Assembly (NCBI GenBank): GCA_003157225.1
Contig: PMIZ01000175.1
Location: 1-11,197, forward strand
Length of the DNA stretch: 11,197 nucleotides
Direction: 5' to 3'
Origin: Actinomycetota bacterium
GTDB taxonomy: Bacteria; Actinomycetota; Thermoleophilia; RBG-16-64-13
In this document: positions 1-6,766 of the stretch, one piece after another
Numbering within the stretch: position 1 is the first letter of the stretch
How the letters are laid out: each line of letters begins with the position of its first letter
Program-made: the position numbers and the translations under genes
Notes under the pieces: generated by a model
The model's input: the letters and a program-made list of their open reading frames with translations, nothing else
Database searches by the model: none
Told to the model about the DNA's origin: nothing

Positions 1-1
1 C

Positions 2-1936
2 CAGCGCAACCTCGCCAGCCGCCTCAAGGAGCAGGACTTCGACGACGTCATCGCCGCCATCGCCCTCTACCGGCCGGGCCCGCTCGAAGCCGAGATGATC
101 GGCCCCTTCATCGACCGCCGCTGGGGCATCGAGCCGGTCGTCCTCCCCCACCCCGCCATGGCCGAGGCGGTGGCCGACACCTACGGGGTGATCCTCTACC
201 AGGAGCAGGTGCTGCGCATCGCCCAGTCGGTGGCCGGGTTCGACCTGGCCGACGCCGACTCGCTCCGCCGCGCCATGACCCGCGACCGCAGCCGGGAGGA
301 GATGGCCAAGATCGGCGAGACCTTCATCGCCCGCGCCGTGGAGCGGGGAGTGCCGGAGGAGGCCGCCCGCGAGGTCTTCCGCCAACTGGAGGGATTTGCC
401 GCCTACGGATTCAACAAGAGCCACTCGGTTTGTTTCGCCGTCATCGCCTACGCCACGGCCTGGCTCAAGGCCTATTACCCGGCCGAGTTTCTCTGTGCCG
501 TGCTCAACAACCAGCCCATGGGGTTCTACACCCCCCGCACGGTGCTGAACGATGCGCGGCGGTTTGGGCTGGAGGTGCGGCCGCTGGACATCAACCTATC
601 GGGGAGAGGGTTCACGGTGGAGAACGAGGTGGCGCCGGACCCGTGGGGCGCCGACGACGGGGCGGCTACGCACACCGCCGGGGAATCGGGCGACCCTACT
701 GCTACACACACCCCCGGGACGAAAGCCCCCTACGACCCCTTCGCCCAGGCCTGGACCGCCGAGCACGACTGGGGGCTTACCGAGGCCGATCTGGCCGAGC
801 TCGCGGCCGAGCAGGAGGGGGATTCGGCCTATGCCGAGGCCCTGCGGGTGGCGCTGGAGCAGGGGCTTTCCGCCGACGACCACCGTCGGGATGGTGCTAA
901 ATCTGGCGCTGTTTCGACCGGGAGCACCGCACCGCCGGCTGTCAGTCTGACACCTGGCGGTGAGTCACAGCCGGCCCGCGCCGCGCAGCGGCGCGGCGCC
1001 GCCCCCAACCCCGGCGACCTCATGCTCCCCCGCGCGCCCCGCGCCCGCGGCGGCGTGGAGCCGGGCGCCTGCCTCGCTCCCAGCTCAGGCATAGCCCCCG
1101 ACGCGGGCCGGGCCCTGCGCGTGGGCTTCAAGTACCTCAAGCAGATGGGAGATCGCTCCCTGGACCGCATCGAAGAGGAGCGTCGCCACGGCTCCTTCAC
1201 CAGCTTCGAGGACTTCTACCTGCGCACCCGCATCGACTGCCCGGTGGCCGAGAACCTCATCCGGGTGGGAGCCTTCGACTCCCTGGAGCCCGACCGCACC
1301 GAGCTGCTCTGGAGACTGCCCCTCTTGCACGATCGCCTGGAGGCGCTGGCCGGGTCGTCCGGAGGGAGGCGCGGCCAACTGCGGGCATTCTTTTCCCCGC
1401 CCAGCCGCGCAGGTCTGGAGCGCCGCTGGAGCCTCGAGGACAAGGTCCGCTCCGAGCTCGAGCTCCTAGGGCTCACGGTGAGCTGCCATCCCCTCTCTCT
1501 ATATGAGGAGGAACTCCGCCGCATGGGCGTGCGCATGAGCTACGAGCTCCCAAGCATGGGCGACGAGGTGCCGGTGACGGTGGCCGGCGTCTACGAGCGG
1601 GCCCAGAACCCCTGGATGCGCTCGGGGAAAAGGACCATGTTCCTCACCTTAGAGGACGCGTACGGCCTCTATGAGTGCGTCTGCTTCGAGTCGAAGCTCG
1701 CCAAGATCGCCCCGGTGGTGGCTCGGGCCAGCTACTTCCTGGTGCGGGGAAGGCTGCAGAACAACCACAAGCGGGGACTGGCCATCGTGGCCGAGGAGGT
1801 GTGGGATCTGGAGGAGGTGCTGGCCCGGAGGAAGACTGGGCAGCGGGCGGCGCTGAAAGCCGCCCTGGACAGTATCCCACTCAAGACCGCCGCGCCGGGC
1901 ACCGGAACGACGGCGATCCCGAAGAAGGTGGGATAG
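2..1936 (+). CDS. dnaE: DNA polymerase III alpha subunit family protein, C-terminal part (5' end outside window)
   Basis: C-family DNA polymerase that extends DNA from a primer. The frame is open from base 2, so the N-terminus (PHP domain, start of the palm) lies outside the window; 644 residues are visible. Family motifs, numbered from the first visible codon: ALYRPGP at 21-27, YGVILYQEQV at 61-70, FNKSHS at 137-142, NNQPMGFY at 169-176 and an OB-fold-like stretch in the last ~120 residues. Residues ~209-370 are an Ala/Pro/Arg/Gly-rich insertion, absent from usual DnaE proteins, between the INLS segment and the helix-hairpin-helix-like segment starting ALRVGFKYL. The NNQPMGFY segment and the end soon after the OB fold resemble error-prone DnaE2/ImuC, whereas ALYRPGP resembles replicative DnaE, so the subtype is open. 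No ImuA/ImuB neighbour is visible. Stop is TAG. Confidence 0.93.
   Translation, partial: QRNLASRLKEQDFDDVIAAIALYRPGPLEAEMIGPFIDRRWGIEPVVLPHPAMAEAVADTYGVILYQEQVLRIAQSVAGFDLADADSLRRAMTRDRSREEMAKIGETFIARAVERGVPEEAAREVFRQLEGFAAYGFNKSHSVCFAVIAYATAWLKAYYPAEFLCAVLNNQPMGFYTPRTVLNDARRFGLEVRPLDINLSGRGFTVENEVAPDPWGADDGAATHTAGESGDPTATHTPGTKAPYDPFAQAWTAEHDWGLTEADLAELAAEQEGDSAYAEALRVALEQGLSADDHRRDGAKSGAVSTGSTAPPAVSLTPGGESQPARAAQRRGAAPNPGDLMLPRAPRARGGVEPGACLAPSSGIAPDAGRALRVGFKYLKQMGDRSLDRIEEERRHGSFTSFEDFYLRTRIDCPVAENLIRVGAFDSLEPDRTELLWRLPLLHDRLEALAGSSGGRRGQLRAFFSPPSRAGLERRWSLEDKVRSELELLGLTVSCHPLSLYEEELRRMGVRMSYELPSMGDEVPVTVAGVYERAQNPWMRSGKRTMFLTLEDAYGLYECVCFESKLAKIAPVVARASYFLVRGRLQNNHKRGLAIVAEEVWDLEEVLARRKTGQRAALKAALDSIPLKTAAPGTGTTAIPKKVG
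665..720 (+). repeat. Short imperfect direct repeat inside the dnaE insertion
   Basis: Two 20-bp units at 665-684 and 701-720 begin GCTACGCACACC and GCTACACACACC and both end in a CCGGG-type run. Both are in frame and encode ATHTAG and ATHTPG. This suggests local duplication within the low-complexity insertion. Confidence 0.5.
931..961. repeat. 31-bp near-perfect palindrome inside dnaE
   Basis: Outer arms ACCGCC (931-936) and GGCGGT (956-961) are exact reverse complements. The inner arms GTCAG (941-945) and CTGAC (947-951) are also exact, around a single central T. Between them lie one C-C mismatch and one G-T wobble. It sits in the non-conserved protein insertion and looks like a small REP-like or other palindromic element captured in frame. 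No second copy was seen in this window. Confidence 0.6.
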
Positions 1937-1944
1937 ATCGTCAG

Positions 1945-1971
1945 CAGTTGTTGCGAAAGATGCAACAACTG
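1945..1971. terminator. Hairpin between convergent genes, possible bidirectional terminator
   Basis: Ten-bp perfect inverted repeat, CAGTTGTTGC (1945-1954) and GCAACAACTG (1962-1971), with a 7-nt loop. It fills the 43-bp gap between the dnaE stop (1936) and the PIN gene stop (1980). There is no clear T-run on either side, so Rho-independent termination is uncertain. Position and symmetry favour transcript-end formation for both genes. Confidence 0.6.
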
Positions 1972-1979
1972 GATGCCGC

Positions 1980-2519
1980 CTACTCGGGGATGGCTCTACT
2001 AGGGAAGACGTCCAACCACAGCTCCTCAAGTGAAATCCACGGCATGCGGAACTCCTCCGAACGCCAGCGAGCGAAGAGCGCTTCGGCCTGGCCACGGCCC
2101 AACAGTCGCCGGTCAAGCGCCTCGACCAACAGGCGACAACTGCGGTAGCAGCGCTCCTTGCCGAGTAGCGACAGCGCCATGATGTAGGAGTCGAGGTCGT
2201 CTGTCAGGAAGGCTTGGCCACGGCAATGAGCAAATGCCAAAGCGGACGCTTCTCCACGGGCCAGCCTTGTACTCAGTTCTTGCCACAGAGCCAGTTCCTC
2301 GACAGACTCGAGGTCCACAACCTGCAGTGACCTGGCCCCGATGGCCCCGCTGACGGCCACACGGGTGTCATCGTAGACGAGCTCGTTCTCCACGACATAG
2401 GCCGTCGTCACCACTTTGAGCCCCGTCAATGAGCCGAGCAGTCCAAACAGACCCTCACTGCGGAAGTTGATGAGCGCGGTCGTGTCCAAGACAAGAAGAG
2501 CCGGGTCACCAGAGCTCAC
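1980..2519 (-). CDS. PIN-domain toxin-like protein (VapC/DUF3368-like)
   Basis: Predicted 179-residue PIN-fold ribonuclease, probably the toxin of the upstream regulator. Visible acidic motifs: LLVLDTTALI with Asp12, an Asp-/Glu-rich VVENELVYDD with Glu44/Glu46, GEASALAFA with Glu90, and FLTDDLDS with Asp107, Asp108 and Asp110. These match the four-acid PIN active site. The tail (LLVEALDRRLLG, then a helix ending EEFRMP) resembles the C-terminal helices of DUF3368-type PIN proteins. The GTG start at 2519-2517 shares four bases (GTGA) with the stop of the XRE-ImmA gene, which implies translational coupling and fixes the start. Stop is TAG, facing dnaE. The PIN fold is well supported; toxicity and RNA target are inference. 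Confidence 0.85.
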   Translation of the reverse strand: MSSGDPALLVLDTTALINFRSEGLFGLLGSLTGLKVVTTAYVVENELVYDDTRVAVSGAIGARSLQVVDLESVEELALWQELSTRLARGEASALAFAHCRGQAFLTDDLDSYIMALSLLGKERCYRSCRLLVEALDRRLLGRGQAEALFARWRSEEFRMPWISLEELWLDVFPSRAIPE

Positions 2520-3652
2520 ACGGCTTCACCGCTAGTCGTGTCCTCTCCGATCTCACCGACCAGTTCAAGGGCCTCCTCGCGAGAGAGCCCCAGGACTTCG
2601 GCAAGCTTGCCGCCCGATATCCGGCCCTGCCGGAAGGCGCCGAGGGCAAGCAGCCTGAACCGCCTGCCTGTCGCTACGTTTTCCCGGGCGTCCGACGCGC
2701 CATCCGTGGTGGCGACGGCGCCGCCGAGCAAGCGATCGACCACGCTGTGTCTTGCCTCGGACAGCTGCTTGCCTTTCGCCTCATCGATGAGATCCAACCC
2801 GCCGAGACGCCGCAGCACGGCCTCGTAGCTGGTGCCGAAGTGTCGCTGCAAGTGAACCACGCTTTCGACTCCTTCCACTCCGTAGCGCCGCGCCAGAGCC
2901 TCGACTGCCTCGCGCGGCATTAGGAAGGCGGCGGCGAAGCTATCCGCCCTGATCTCGTGGAAGGGGCGAGAGCCGGTCTTGCGGGATCCCAAGCACGCGT
3001 AGCTCCCGATAGTCTCTCGATCAACGAGAAGGTGGCAGTATTCGTGAGCGGCGCTGAAGTCAGGCCGAGTCTCCACCGCTCCTTGATTCACGAAAACGCA
3101 GGGCCCGAGGTCATCTGAAGAGTGGAACGCTCCCATGACCCTCGACTCCGGCGCGAATTCCGCATACAACTTGACCCCCTGCTCCTCGATCACGGCCACC
3201 ATGTCGCGCACCGCTGCACTTCCCAGACCCAGTCGACTGCGCTCCTCACGAGCAAGTTCTTCTCCCTGCTCGGCCGCACCAAGCTCTCGGCGCGCACCAT
3301 ACGAAGGAAGCCAATCCGAGGGTTCGCCAAAGACGAGCCGTTCCAGCGACGCATACTCCTCGCAGTGATCCAAGAACCGAACGAGTGGGGCCTGATCGCC
3401 CGGGCCTACGTTCTCACCGTGAACCAGAGCCTCGGGTGCAGCCTGAGTAGCGCCTAGTAGGTAAGACGGAGAGCGATCGAGCATGCGGGCCAGCCTTCCG
3501 ATCTCCACGGCCGACACGGCTCTTTCGCCTGACTCGATCCTTGACAGCGAGCTTCTATTGATGCCGAGCCCCCTCGCCACTTCTGCCTGGGGCATGCCGA
3601 TTGCTTCTCTCGCCTGCCTGACCCTGAGTCCGATCTCCGCCATGGTGATCAC
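2516..3652 (-). CDS. XRE-family regulator fused to ImmA/IrrE-type metallopeptidase, probable antitoxin
   Basis: 378 residues. Residues ~8-61 are an XRE helix-turn-helix (RVRQAREAIGMPQAEVARGL, then NRSSLSRIESGER). Residues ~145-250 are a COG2856-type zinc peptidase with HEYCH at 203-207 and a second-shell FHEIRADSFAAAFLMP in which Glu233 is the likely third ligand. Residues ~333-368 (LLALGAFRQGRISGGKLAEV, then LSREEALELVGE) resemble UPF0175 antitoxins. XRE-COG2856 proteins are known phage and ICE repressors/antirepressors and predicted antitoxins of PIN toxins; coupling to the downstream PIN gene favours the antitoxin role. Frame extends to a possible start at 3844, but GTG 3652 was chosen because AGGAGG lies 7 nt upstream and a promoter lies at 3721-3748. 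ATG 3643 is the alternative, giving the usual MAEIGLRVR start. Confidence 0.88.
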   Translation of the reverse strand: MITMAEIGLRVRQAREAIGMPQAEVARGLGINRSSLSRIESGERAVSAVEIGRLARMLDRSPSYLLGATQAAPEALVHGENVGPGDQAPLVRFLDHCEEYASLERLVFGEPSDWLPSYGARRELGAAEQGEELAREERSRLGLGSAAVRDMVAVIEEQGVKLYAEFAPESRVMGAFHSSDDLGPCVFVNQGAVETRPDFSAAHEYCHLLVDRETIGSYACLGSRKTGSRPFHEIRADSFAAAFLMPREAVEALARRYGVEGVESVVHLQRHFGTSYEAVLRRLGGLDLIDEAKGKQLSEARHSVVDRLLGGAVATTDGASDARENVATGRRFRLLALGAFRQGRISGGKLAEVLGLSREEALELVGEIGEDTTSGEAV

Positions 3653-3659
3653 GGAGACT

Positions 3660-3665
3660 CCTCCT
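3660..3665 (-). promoter_or_regulatory. Ribosome binding site deciding the XRE-ImmA start
   Basis: AGGAGG on the minus strand, followed by 7 nt and GTG at 3652. For ATG 3643 the spacing would be 16 nt, too long, so the GTG is preferred. Confidence 0.6.
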
Positions 3666-3698
3666 CTTCTGCTGTGCTCTGGGCTCACTGTAGTTCGC

Positions 3699-3758
3699 GC
3701 TGTTGGCGCATCTATGTGAGATTTTAGCACAGCCCAAGGGCCGGACAAGCTGTTGGCG
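3699..3758 (-). repeat. Paired 10-bp direct repeats flanking the promoter, candidate operators
   Basis: GCTGTTGGCG occurs at 3699-3708 and at 3749-3758 (CGCCAACAGC on the transcribed strand), exactly 50 bp apart, close to five helical turns. One copy abuts the upstream edge of the -35; the other lies just downstream of the predicted transcription start. This suits autorepression by the XRE protein, possibly with looping or cooperative binding. Operator function is inference. Confidence 0.5.
3721..3748 (-). promoter_or_regulatory. Predicted promoter of the XRE-ImmA/PIN operon
   Basis: On the minus strand, -35-like TTGTCC (3743-3748) and -10-like TAAAAT (3721-3726) are separated by 16 bp. A TG sits upstream of the -10 with non-ideal spacing. 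Transcription would start near 3713, leaving a leader of about 60 nt before GTG 3652. The region is AT-richer than its surroundings. Confidence 0.5.
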
Positions 3759-3804
3759 AGGTCGCTCGTGTGCATGCGTGTAGTATCGCCGGCCAAGAAC
3801 GACC

Positions 3805-3848
3805 TGCATATCAGACCAAAGGTGGAGATTGGCGGCGACGCCAAGACG
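3805..3848. repeat. Copy 1 of an imperfect 44-bp direct repeat
   Basis: Shares about 33 of 44 aligned positions with 7327-7369 in the same orientation. It is anchored by exact TGCA, ACCAAAG, GGCG and GCCAAGACG blocks, with one 1-bp gap; many of the differences are transitions. This copy lies between the primase-helicase stop and the XRE-ImmA promoter. Confidence 0.5.
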
Positions 3849-3864
3849 TAGACCCCGGTCTTGG
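3841..3864 (-). terminator. Hairpin downstream of the primase-helicase gene
   Basis: Inverted repeat CCAAGAC (3841-3847) and GTCTTGG (3858-3864) with a 10-nt loop, about 40 bp beyond the primase-helicase stop. No T-run follows, so its role as a terminator is uncertain. It overlaps the inner end of repeat copy 1. Confidence 0.4.
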
Positions 3865-3904
3865 GCTGTGAGCTCAGAGCCGCAAGACCCCTGAGCCCCG
3901 ATCC

Positions 3905-6367
3905 CTAGCCCGCCTCATACCCCATAGCCCGGTAGCCACGTAGCCGTCGTTCGTGCATGCGGGCGAGCATCGGCACGTTGAAATCGGCGTAGTCGTAGAT
4001 CAGCACCTCGGTCTTGCCCTCGCCCAGACGGTGCAGGCGGCCGGCATACTGCGCCAACGTCCCTCGCCAGGAAATGGGCAGCGCAAGAAACAAGGTGTCC
4101 AGCCGCGCATCATCGAAGCCCTCGCCCAGGTACCGGCCGGTGGCCACCAGCACACGCTCTTCCGCCGAGGGGATGGCCACCAGACGTTCGGCGATCTCTC
4201 GGCGGCGTTTCACTCCCATGCCGCCATGCAGCGCCACCACGTTAGCGATTTGCGGCGCCAAGGCCTCGGCCAGGAGCTGCAGATGCTCGCGACGCTCGGT
4301 CAGCACCACCGGCGACCGTCCGACTCTGACCGCAGCGACCACGTCATCCACGATGAGACTGTTCCGAGCGGCATCGGCGGCCAGCGCGGAATAGAGCTCT
4401 TGAATGCCCGGACCTGCTTGGCCCACGGCCACGGCGCCTGCCGGCGACGGATGAGAAGCCGCGAACCCAGTGCGTCGCACGACCACGCGATGGGAGAAGG
4501 GTCTCTCCGCCGCCTGTTTTCGTGGGTCGACACGATGGCGGATGGGGCCGCATTGCATAAAGAGGATGGGGTGATGACCGTCCTTCCGTGCAGGCGTGGC
4601 CGACAGCCCCAGCACGTACCGCGCCCCGGCGGCTTTGGCCACTTGCTCAAAGGTGCCGGCCGGCAGGTGGTGGCACTCGTCAAAGATCAGTTGCCCATAG
4701 CCGGCTACCAGCTCGTCCACTCGGCCCTGGCGGCTCAAGCTCTGGAGCAGCGCCACGTCAATCAGGCCTCCCGGTTTGCGCCGGCCGCCCCCAATCTCAC
4801 CAATCTTCTTGGCATCGACATTCAGGAAGGCGACCAGCCGGGACTTCCATTGATCCAGGAGTTGCTGACGGTGCACCAGCACCAGCGTGTTCACGCCGCG
4901 AACCGCGATCATGTGGGCGGCGACCACCGTCTTGCCGAACGCCGTCCCAGCCGAGAGCACCCCTGTGTCGTGTGCCAGGAGTGCCTTCACTGCAGCCTCC
5001 TGTTCGGGACGCAACGTTCCCTCGAACCGAACCTCGAGGGGCGTGCCGCTGAGGCGCTCGTCGACCAGCTCCACTCGTACCCCTAGCTCTGCCAGCAGCG
5101 CCTCCAGCTCCGGAAGACAGCCGCGAGGAAGAGCGATGTGCTTGGGGAAGTCCTCCGCGCACCCGATGACGCGGGCATGTCCAAACACCGGGAGATGCAT
5201 GGCCTGCGCTCGGTAGAACTCGGGGTTCTGGAAGGCGGCCAAACGGATGATGCGATTCCTCAACGCCGGCGAAAGGCCTTCCTTTGGGATATAGATCTGA
5301 TTGGCAAGCACCACTCTGAGTGACTCAGGCAGGCTGGCGCGGAGCGCCGTCTCTCCCCCTCCTGGCAGCCAGCCGAAAACCCGGACCTGTCGCCAGGGTT
5401 CGTCTGGCCAGTCCTCATCCGGAACCACCCGCACCCCCATGACCTGGTCCAGCGCCTCGGCTTCAGAAACGAGGGACGTCAGCCGTTCCCGCGACACCCG
5501 GTCGAGAGATGACAAGTACGCGAACTGATCCTCGTAGGGAACGAGATGATCGTCCAGGAAGACCGTGTTCCCTTCGTCCCGCGCGCGCCGCTGCAGGGGC
5601 AAAGCGATCAAGTTGCCGAAGCCGCCCTGAGGCAGAGTGTCCTGGCTGGGGAAGAGCCGGTCGTACGAAGCCAGGCCGATCTCGGGACGCGTCCCCATCG
5701 CCCGCGTGAGCAGCAACGATCCCAGCTTCCGGGCCAACGCAGCTGGCACGGGCTGCGCAAAGAAGACCCACAGATGGGCGCCGTTTCCGGAGCGCGATCG
5801 CTCCAGCGCTCCGGGGACCCCGAGTCCACGACAGGCGGCGAGCAGCGCCGTGGCGTCGTCGTGCCAGTCCGGTCCATCCAGGTCGATGGCGACAAACCAG
5901 CAGGTTTCATCATGGAGGAGCGGATATGCCCCGACTACGAACTCCCGATCGTCACTGCCTTCCCGGCAACCGCGCAGATGATCACGAAGGACGTCGGTAG
6001 TGAACACAAGCATTTCGCGATTCGGACACACTGCACAGCGCGTCTTGTGCTTATCACACAGGCCCCTCACCCACTCATTGGCGCAGGCGGGCTGAAAGCC
6101 CGAGCGGCCGGTGCGCTGGTTCTCCCAACGGACCGCGTACACATCTAGCCGTCCCCGAAACAGGCCCGCGAAAAGGGCGACTTTCTCATCGGGCGAGGAG
6201 TCACGGGCCACGGATGTGGAGCGTGGTTCACTCGCCTTGTTCTGACCGGGGTTCACGTTCAGCTCGCGCATTCGCTCTAGCAGCTCGGCGCGTTGCTGCT
6301 CGAGAGCCTTGATCTGCAGCTCCAAGGCCGCGAGTTCCCCGCCCTTGTCCGTGTTCGGAGTCTCCAT
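3905..6367 (-). CDS. TOTE-type archaeo-eukaryotic primase fused to superfamily 2 helicase
   Basis: 820 residues. The order is: N-terminal coiled coil (~10-37); Cys cluster C95, C104, C111, C114, probably binding zinc; and an AEP primase core with FVAIDLDG (D162, D164), SRSGNGAHLWVFF (H198) and LFPSQDTLPQGGFGNLIALP. An SF2 helicase follows: motif I AGTAFGKT (K479), DECH at 563-566, SAT at 589-591 and QYAGRLHR at 773-780. This architecture matches proteins named for the TOTE conflict systems, predicted nucleic-acid-based defence or mobile-element functions. All primase and helicase motifs are present, so it looks intact. ATG 6367 was chosen because homology begins soon after; the frame extends to TTG 6454. 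No Shine-Dalgarno precedes the ATG. It is codirectional with the DUF5615 pair upstream (91 bp) and the XRE-ImmA operon downstream. Biological role is inferred. Confidence 0.9.
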   Translation of the reverse strand: METPNTDKGGELAALELQIKALEQQRAELLERMRELNVNPGQNKASEPRSTSVARDSSPDEKVALFAGLFRGRLDVYAVRWENQRTGRSGFQPACANEWVRGLCDKHKTRCAVCPNREMLVFTTDVLRDHLRGCREGSDDREFVVGAYPLLHDETCWFVAIDLDGPDWHDDATALLAACRGLGVPGALERSRSGNGAHLWVFFAQPVPAALARKLGSLLLTRAMGTRPEIGLASYDRLFPSQDTLPQGGFGNLIALPLQRRARDEGNTVFLDDHLVPYEDQFAYLSSLDRVSRERLTSLVSEAEALDQVMGVRVVPDEDWPDEPWRQVRVFGWLPGGGETALRASLPESLRVVLANQIYIPKEGLSPALRNRIIRLAAFQNPEFYRAQAMHLPVFGHARVIGCAEDFPKHIALPRGCLPELEALLAELGVRVELVDERLSGTPLEVRFEGTLRPEQEAAVKALLAHDTGVLSAGTAFGKTVVAAHMIAVRGVNTLVLVHRQQLLDQWKSRLVAFLNVDAKKIGEIGGGRRKPGGLIDVALLQSLSRQGRVDELVAGYGQLIFDECHHLPAGTFEQVAKAAGARYVLGLSATPARKDGHHPILFMQCGPIRHRVDPRKQAAERPFSHRVVVRRTGFAASHPSPAGAVAVGQAGPGIQELYSALAADAARNSLIVDDVVAAVRVGRSPVVLTERREHLQLLAEALAPQIANVVALHGGMGVKRRREIAERLVAIPSAEERVLVATGRYLGEGFDDARLDTLFLALPISWRGTLAQYAGRLHRLGEGKTEVLIYDYADFNVPMLARMHERRLRGYRAMGYEAG

Positions 6368-6457
6368 TGACGCGCACGATAGCGCATGACCATTGCCGGC
6401 GTCGCGCGCCCCGCGTGACTCGAGCGTCCAGTGGGGCGCGAAGCCGGACGTCAATGG

Positions 6458-6766
6458 CTACCCGCCGATGGGAAGCCGCCTAATTCTGATCCTCGAATGC
6501 TCGAAGACGACGACACTGCCTTCGGCCAGTTCTTTCGCGACCGAGTCCAGGTTCCCCAAGAGGAGCGCCAGTTGAGCCTCTGGCCGCCTGTCAGTTCCGC
6601 GTCTGAACAGAATCACAGAGGGTTTCGGTCGGCCGAGGGTGGCGAACACCTCGCGGTCGCGCGCCGCCTGCATGCCGACATCACGCACGTGAATGGAGTC
6701 ATGGCCGGCCGCGCTCAAGCCGGCAGAAACGCGCGGCGAGATCGCGTTGTCAATGAGGAACTTCAG
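6458..6766 (-). pseudogene. DUF5615 PIN-like toxin, decayed (start codon lost, internal deletion)
   Basis: Homology begins [11 protein letters not shown], runs through [25 protein letters not shown] and GSVVVFE, and ends [11 protein letters not shown]. This is the DUF5615 family, PIN-like predicted RNases normally paired with DUF433. The first homologous codon is CTG (6766-6764) where ATG is expected; it overlaps the natural DUF433 stop as CTGA, the place where such pairs usually have ATGA. About 20 residues are missing, in frame, between REVF and ATLGRPKPS; this segment normally carries the LVSADTDFG acidic motif. TTG 6718 is the only conventional internal start and would drop the first acidic motif. 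A functional nuclease is therefore unlikely, though a shortened protein could still be made. Stop is TAG, 90 bp before the primase-helicase start. Confidence 0.75.

Noticed and set aside
1649..2116. 155-residue minus-strand frame across the dnaE/PIN junction
   Set aside because: Antisense to the OB-fold coding region, out of frame with the PIN gene, and spanning the terminator hairpin.
3653..3844. N-terminal extension of the XRE-ImmA protein to 442 residues
   Set aside because: The extension crosses the predicted promoter and operator repeats, has no helix-turn-helix similarity, and AGGAGG points to GTG 3652.
3953..5086. 377-residue open frame on the plus strand
   Set aside because: It lies wholly antisense to the primase-helicase, has His/Gln/Arg-rich low-quality composition and no motif; it is a GC-driven shadow.
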